This document shows, in pieces, positions 13,921-16,315 of a stretch of DNA of 16,315 nt (position 1 is its first letter; each line of letters opens with the position of its first letter). The DNA is taken from the NCBI GenBank assembly GCA_035480415.1, contig DATIHT010000009.1, positions 1 to 16,315 of the forward strand. The letters run 5' to 3'. Under the pieces are notes generated by a model. The model was not told the DNA's origin. It did no database searches and worked only from the letters and a program-made list of their open reading frames with translations. The position numbers and the translations under genes were made by a program. This DNA comes from DATIHT01 sp035480415. GTDB lineage: Bacteria; Patescibacteriota; Microgenomatia; Curtissbacterales; GWA2-41-24.

Positions 13921-13980
13921 GAGTTCTCGTGATTGTTTAATACTTCTAACTGAGATATTACTAATTTAGCCTAGATTTTG
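13921..13980 (+). repeat. Degenerate cassette boundary inside cassette 4
   Basis: Starting at GAGTTCTCG and passing AATACTTCTAACTGAGATATT, this aligns loosely to the 33-bp element plus ATATT. It is followed by the clear flank TTTAGCCTAGATTTTG seen after copies 1 and 3. The tRNA-like core is lost. It implies that the ABC exporter and the next gene were once separate cassettes. Confidence 0.5.
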
Positions 13981-14007
13981 TTTAATATTTCCTAAATAAG
14001 TTATTAT
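13978..14007 (+). promoter_or_regulatory. Promoter of the small membrane protein gene
   Basis: TTGTTT (13978-13983), 18 bp, TATTAT (14002-14007), then 6 nt to ATG at 14014. As at copy 1, the -35 lies in the conserved boundary flank. Confidence 0.6.
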
Positions 14008-14013
14008 TTGAGT

Positions 14014-14361
14014 ATGGACGTTGGTATTAGAATATTCATGATTTTTCTTGGGATTTTAGGTTTAGCCCTAATAGTATCCCTATTGCAGCTACTCTCTTCT
14101 GTAAAATATGCTTGGAAAATTTTTATAGTTGTAATTGCAGAAGTAACGGCAATTGCTTTTGGACTATTTAACCTTTTATTCTTGAGTGCTGCTTGTTTAA
14201 TTGGATGTCCTCGTGGCTTTTCATTTTTAGCGATCATAGCGTGGACTCATTTGCTACTAGCGTTCTTGTACTTCGTTGCAATTATTTATGCACCAATAAC
14301 ACTTTGGATTAACATGAAAGGTTCAAAAACTAAGATCATCCCTAAACGATCTCAAAAATAA
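14014..14361 (+). CDS. Small multipass membrane protein, unknown (cassette 4, second gene)
   Basis: 115 residues from ATG at 14014; a TTG two codons upstream is possible, but the -10 spacing favours ATG. Three hydrophobic segments are clear (about 6-28, 34-60 and 70-98), with a Cys-containing loop SAACLIGCPRGFS between the second and third and a Lys/Arg-rich tail after the last. I recognise no family. It has its own promoter behind a worn boundary, so it probably came as a separate unit rather than as a partner of the ABC exporter. Confidence 0.65.
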   Translation: MDVGIRIFMIFLGILGLALIVSLLQLLSSVKYAWKIFIVVIAEVTAIAFGLFNLLFLSAACLIGCPRGFSFLAIIAWTHLLLAFLYFVAIIYAPITLWINMKGSKTKIIPKRSQK

Positions 14362-14427
14362 TTACTGAAACTTTGGAGTTGGAAATTTAATAATTTGGTT
14401 TGTTCGTATCTAGGATCTAAGACTTTT

Positions 14428-14460
14428 TTTAGTCCGACCCAAATACTGTCTCCCGCTCAG
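14428..14460 (+). repeat. Cassette boundary, copy 4
   Basis: TTTAGTCCGACCC-AAATA-CTGTCTCCCGCTCAG. The stop codon of the next gene (minus strand) is only 3 bp beyond its right end. Confidence 0.88.
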
Positions 14461-14463
14461 ATT

Positions 14464-15081
14464 TTAGATACCGTTAGTTGGTTCCACGTAAGCTTCTATT
14501 TTTGAAAAAAGGTCTCCGTAGTCGAGAATAGTTAAATCAGTTGTGTCAAATTCCAAAACATCTCCTTCTAGATTCAACGGTTCATATTTTCCTCTTAGTA
14601 GTTCTTCTCTAAACTCGTCATAATTGCCTCCGTCTGCGTGTCCAGGATGCCGTTCTCCTGATTCCACTCTTTGTTTAAATCTTTCTGCTAAAACTTGACC
14701 GTCAGTTGTACATAGAATTTGTAAAGCTCTAAACCCATATCTCTCTTGCATTTTTTGAAATCTATCAGAGTGCTGTTCTTGTCTGAAGTTACTTTCAAGA
14801 ATCACCGATGTTCTTGTTGAGAGCATAGACTCTGCCATTCTAAATAATATTTCATGACTTGCTGCTCCGACTTTTTTTGACCACTCTCTGTCGCTCCAAC
14901 CTAATGTATTAAACATTAACTCTTTGAGAGCGTCTTTGCTAATATATGGCAAATTGATTCTTTCAGAAAGGTTCTGAGCCAATGTTGTTTTTCCCGACCC
15001 CGGTGGGCCAGTTATTATAATCAATAAAGGGTTATCTTTAGGTTCAATTTCTGTGAGCGGTTTACCTTGGCCTTCTAACAT
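14464..15081 (-). CDS. P-loop kinase-like ATP-binding protein (AAA_33 / zeta-like) (cassette 5)
   Basis: 205 residues. Walker A GPPGSGKTT at 25-33 follows a beta strand LLIIIT. 'ISKDALKE' (about 46-53) fits the acidic substrate-side residue of small-molecule kinases of the AAA_33/adenylate-kinase-like type. VILESNF (about 92-98) matches the second strand, where relatives have 'D-x-T/N-F'. An Arg-rich helix (RFKQRVESGERHPGH, about 129-143) is in the place of the lid. The fold family includes zeta toxins, chloramphenicol phosphotransferase and polynucleotide kinases; the substrate here is unknown. No antitoxin-like partner is adjacent. The stop lies 3 bp from boundary copy 4. Confidence 0.8.
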   Translation of the reverse strand: MLEGQGKPLTEIEPKDNPLLIIITGPPGSGKTTLAQNLSERINLPYISKDALKELMFNTLGWSDREWSKKVGAASHEILFRMAESMLSTRTSVILESNFRQEQHSDRFQKMQERYGFRALQILCTTDGQVLAERFKQRVESGERHPGHADGGNYDEFREELLRGKYEPLNLEGDVLEFDTTDLTILDYGDLFSKIEAYVEPTNGI

Positions 15082-15091
15082 TGTGCGGTCG

Positions 15092-15112
15092 AGTATATCA
15101 TTTCTAAATGAT
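15092..15112 (-). promoter_or_regulatory. Promoter with overlapping palindrome upstream of the kinase-like gene
   Basis: TG-A-TATACT on the minus strand (TATACT at 15092-15097) ends 10 nt before the ATG. A perfect inverted repeat ATCATTT-CT-AAATGAT (15097-15112) overlaps it by one base and could be an operator. Confidence 0.5.
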
Positions 15113-15177
15113 TGTTTAGGTTATTCAGCTGAAGAGCCAACGATTTAGCTTTGTTGGAGTTATCTTTAAACACTTTT

Positions 15178-15210
15178 TTGAGTCCGACCCAAATACCATC
15201 TCCCGCTCAG
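15178..15210 (+). repeat. Cassette boundary, copy 5 (closest to consensus)
   Basis: TTGAGTCCGACCC-AAATA-CCATCTCCCGCTCAG. The left flank (CTGAAGAGCCAACGATTTAGC and on) resembles that of copy 6. The next gene's stop begins 2 bp beyond the right end. Confidence 0.9.
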
Positions 15211-15212
15211 GT

Positions 15213-15980
15213 TCAAAATAGCTTTGGAGTATCGATTCCCTTTGTAACAACTAACTTTTTCTGATCGCCCCCTAAAGCGTTTATGTCCACAACGGAGTGT
15301 GTTATATGAGACTTGTTCAACATATCTAACAAAGCCTGTTGATTGCCCTGTCTTAGTTCAAGCCCCTGTATTTGTTCGGGTGACATTAAGGAGCTATTTC
15401 TGAGCCTTTGTTGTGGATCGAGGAAAGGATAAACTTCTACTTTTCCGTCTGGTCTTGTAACCCGTAGACATTCTTCAAAAGATTTTAGAAAAAGGTTTCT
15501 TGAAGCGTCTAGTATAGATGTGATAGCTCTTTGCGAGAATACAAAATCAAAATATCCTTCTGGAAATGGAATTTCTGTTGAAGAGGCAGCTTTATAGTGA
15601 TCTGGTTGGTTTTTTTGTGAAGCCCTCAAGACTTGTAATGATTGTCTTTCGGCTCTGATTCTCGCTTCAATTGTGGCAGGGTCTCTGTGGAGTTGCTGCA
15701 TAAGAAAGCCCAGGAATTGCTCTATATCTGAGCTCAGCTTTTCTAAATCACCATATTTTGGATCTAACGCATATGCATCATAGCCAGCACTTAATAAGTG
15801 GGCTACTGTGTCAGATCCACCACTGCCTACTTCAAGAATTCGGCTACCGAGAGGTAGTGTTTTTATTTCAAACGCCCTAAGTGTGTGGTAGTAAGGGGTC
15901 GCTGTTGTTCCTATGGAAGCGTCAATTATATGTTTTTCCAAAATAAGATCTACTGGCGATAGGGTTCGTTCGTCTGCCAT
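15213..15980 (-). CDS. Class I SAM-dependent methyltransferase (cassette 6)
   Basis: 255 residues. Motif I LEVGSGGSD (49-57) after a hydrophobic strand, the acidic end of strand 2 in ALDPKYGD (Asp73), 'IPFPEGYFDFVFSQ' as motif IV region (about 136-149), and a following 'LRVTRPDGKVEVYPF' as the post-motif strand together define a Methyltransf_11-like Rossmann fold. Between strands 2 and 4 lies a longer charged helical insert (about 80-125) rich in Arg/Gln. The acceptor substrate is unknown. It has its own promoter and ends 2 bp from boundary copy 5, another single-gene unit. Confidence 0.82.
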   Translation of the reverse strand: MADERTLSPVDLILEKHIIDASIGTTATPYYHTLRAFEIKTLPLGSRILEVGSGGSDTVAHLLSAGYDAYALDPKYGDLEKLSSDIEQFLGFLMQQLHRDPATIEARIRAERQSLQVLRASQKNQPDHYKAASSTEIPFPEGYFDFVFSQRAITSILDASRNLFLKSFEECLRVTRPDGKVEVYPFLDPQQRLRNSSLMSPEQIQGLELRQGNQQALLDMLNKSHITHSVVDINALGGDQKKLVVTKGIDTPKLF

Positions 15981-15991
15981 GTGTGCGGGAA

Positions 15992-16020
15992 ATTATAGTC
16001 AAGTACGTGTCAATAATCAA
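15992..16020 (-). promoter_or_regulatory. Promoter of the methyltransferase gene
   Basis: Minus strand TTGATT (16015-16020), 17 bp, perfect TATAAT (15992-15997), then 11 nt to the ATG, giving a leader of only a few bases. Confidence 0.65.
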
Positions 16021-16108
16021 CTATAGGTTGTTTATAAAATGAATATTTAAGCTTCTCAACTGAATTGCCAAGATTTTAGCTTCGGGTAAGCTTTTGTTAA
16101 GTATGTTT

Positions 16109-16141
16109 TGGAGTCCGACCCAAATACCGTCTCCCGCTCAG
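16109..16141 (+). repeat. Cassette boundary, copy 6, right end of the array in this window
   Basis: TGGAGTCCGACCC-AAATA-CCGTCTCCCGCTCAG. It has CCGTC like the tRNA. The next gene's stop lies 4 bp beyond. Confidence 0.88.
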
Positions 16142-16145
16142 GTAA

Positions 16146-16315
16146 TTAATTCTTCAGATATTTATCAAAAAACGCCAGGGACCTTTGCATTGCAAGGTTA
16201 AAGGCAGAGCCGGAAATATTATGGTCGGCACCCGGATACGTATAAACTTCTGCAGTTTTGCCAGCGGCTTTTAATTTGTCTGCCAAGCTCGTCGAAAAAT
16301 CGTACGGCACTTCTT
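16146..16315 (-). CDS. Alpha/beta hydrolase (prolyl oligopeptidase / dienelactone hydrolase-like), C-terminal part
   Basis: The minus strand reads EVPYDFSTSLADKLKAAGK and on to FFDKYLKN and TAA at 16146-16148; the 5' part lies beyond the window. 'VPYDFSTSLADKLKAAG' is the helix after the catalytic-Asp strand, where bound-substrate proteins read 'V-P-x-x-x-S-x-x-L', and 'YPGADHNISG' carries the catalytic His. This C-terminal pattern is typical of S9 peptidases and dienelactone hydrolases. The codon style resembles genes left of the tRNA rather than the cassettes, so it is probably native chromosome resuming after the island. Confidence 0.75.
   Translation of the reverse strand, partial: EVPYDFSTSLADKLKAAGKTAEVYTYPGADHNISGSAFNLAMQRSLAFFDKYLKN

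Larger units (their letters stand above)
8238..16141. mobile_element. tRNA-Gly-anchored gene cassette array (genomic island)
   Basis: Six 33-bp elements, each ending in TCTCCCGCTCAG, lie downstream of the tRNA in the same orientation at 9802-9834, 10851-10883, 12066-12098, 14428-14460, 15178-15210 and 16109-16141. Ten bases (TCTCCCGCTC) are identical in all six and in the tRNA 3' acceptor strand. They divide the DNA into units of about 1.52, 1.05, 1.22, 2.36, 0.75 and 0.93 kb. Each unit carries one gene with its own promoter, in either direction; the 2.36-kb unit carries two with a worn boundary. Cargo genes appear richer in T-ending codons than genes left of the tRNA, and the native style returns after the last copy. 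No integrase or transposase is in the window. Repeated insertion at a tRNA site by an unseen tyrosine recombinase is the simplest inference. Confidence 0.8.

Noticed and set aside
14464..15081. Zeta-type toxin of a toxin-antitoxin pair
   Set aside because: The fold group fits, but no small antitoxin gene is beside it, and the P-loop family has many non-toxin members.
9802..16141. Reading the six 33-bp copies as a CRISPR array
   Set aside because: Copies are 0.7-2.4 kb apart with full genes between them and match a tRNA end; no short spacers or cas genes.
9802..16141. Reading the boundaries as integron attC sites
   Set aside because: No conserved GTTRRRY / RYYYAAC pair at cassette ends (one chance match near copy 6), no integron integrase; genes lie in both directions with own promoters.
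9802..16141. Calling the copies tRNA pseudogenes
   Set aside because: They contain only the T-arm and 3' acceptor part, have an extra AAATA and never a 5' acceptor, D or anticodon arm.
1..16315. UGA recoded as glycine (as in some CPR groups)
   Set aside because: UGA ends several genes at the expected place (for example at 4424, 7199, 10896, 15213) and no in-frame UGA is needed.

Overview
The window looks like chromosomal DNA of a small-genome bacterium of the Candidate Phyla Radiation (Patescibacteria, most like Microgenomates). This placement is inferred from gene content, not from a marker gene. The clues are AT-rich, tightly packed genes, many small single-span membrane proteins of unknown function, archaeal-type coenzyme A enzymes in a bacterial setting, a nickel superoxide dismutase, and mostly leaderless promoters. 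UGA serves as a normal stop, so the UGA-recoding CPR groups are unlikely.

Left part (1-8237), ordinary chromosome. It begins with the tail of a short-chain dehydrogenase. Next come a membrane-anchored secreted protein (minus strand) and a divergent plus-strand group: a small membrane protein, a fused phosphopantetheine adenylyltransferase / GTP-dependent dephospho-CoA kinase, and a DedA protein. Four minus-strand genes follow: a short-chain dehydrogenase, a multipass membrane protein, sodN (Ni-SOD precursor) and sodX (its processing protease, overlapping sodN by 8 nt). After these are a secreted Ser/Pro-linker protein, a 48-residue KGG stress-type protein not covered by longer ORFs, and a two-gene minus-strand operon (AI-2E/PerM family membrane protein and an exported TIM-barrel glycosidase).

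Right part (8238-16141), an accessory island on a tRNA. A complete tRNA-Gly(GCC) is followed by six copies of a 33-bp element ending in TCTCCCGCTCAG. This is the 3' acceptor strand of that tRNA, preceded by a T-arm remnant carrying a 5-nt insertion. The copies are separated by about 0.75-2.4 kb and partition the island into cassettes. Each holds one gene (one holds two, with a worn boundary between them), and each gene has its own promoter. In order the cargo is: an unknown 397-aa protein (-), a CPBP/CAAX-type membrane protease (+), an unknown 347-aa protein (-), an ABC exporter (+) plus a small membrane protein (+), a P-loop kinase-like protein (-), and a SAM methyltransferase (-). No recombinase is visible. 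After the sixth copy a gene with the codon style of the left part resumes (C-terminus of an alpha/beta hydrolase), so the island appears bounded. This array resembles an integron cassette array in layout but uses a tRNA-derived boundary; it is the most interesting object here.

Regulation. For most genes a -10 hexamer lies 5-11 nt upstream of the start codon, often as an extended TGn -10 or with a -35 at 17-18 bp, so transcripts should be leaderless or nearly so. Only two small genes show strong Shine-Dalgarno sequences. No gene-free stretch exceeds about 310 bases; the longest (8174-8484) holds the tRNA.
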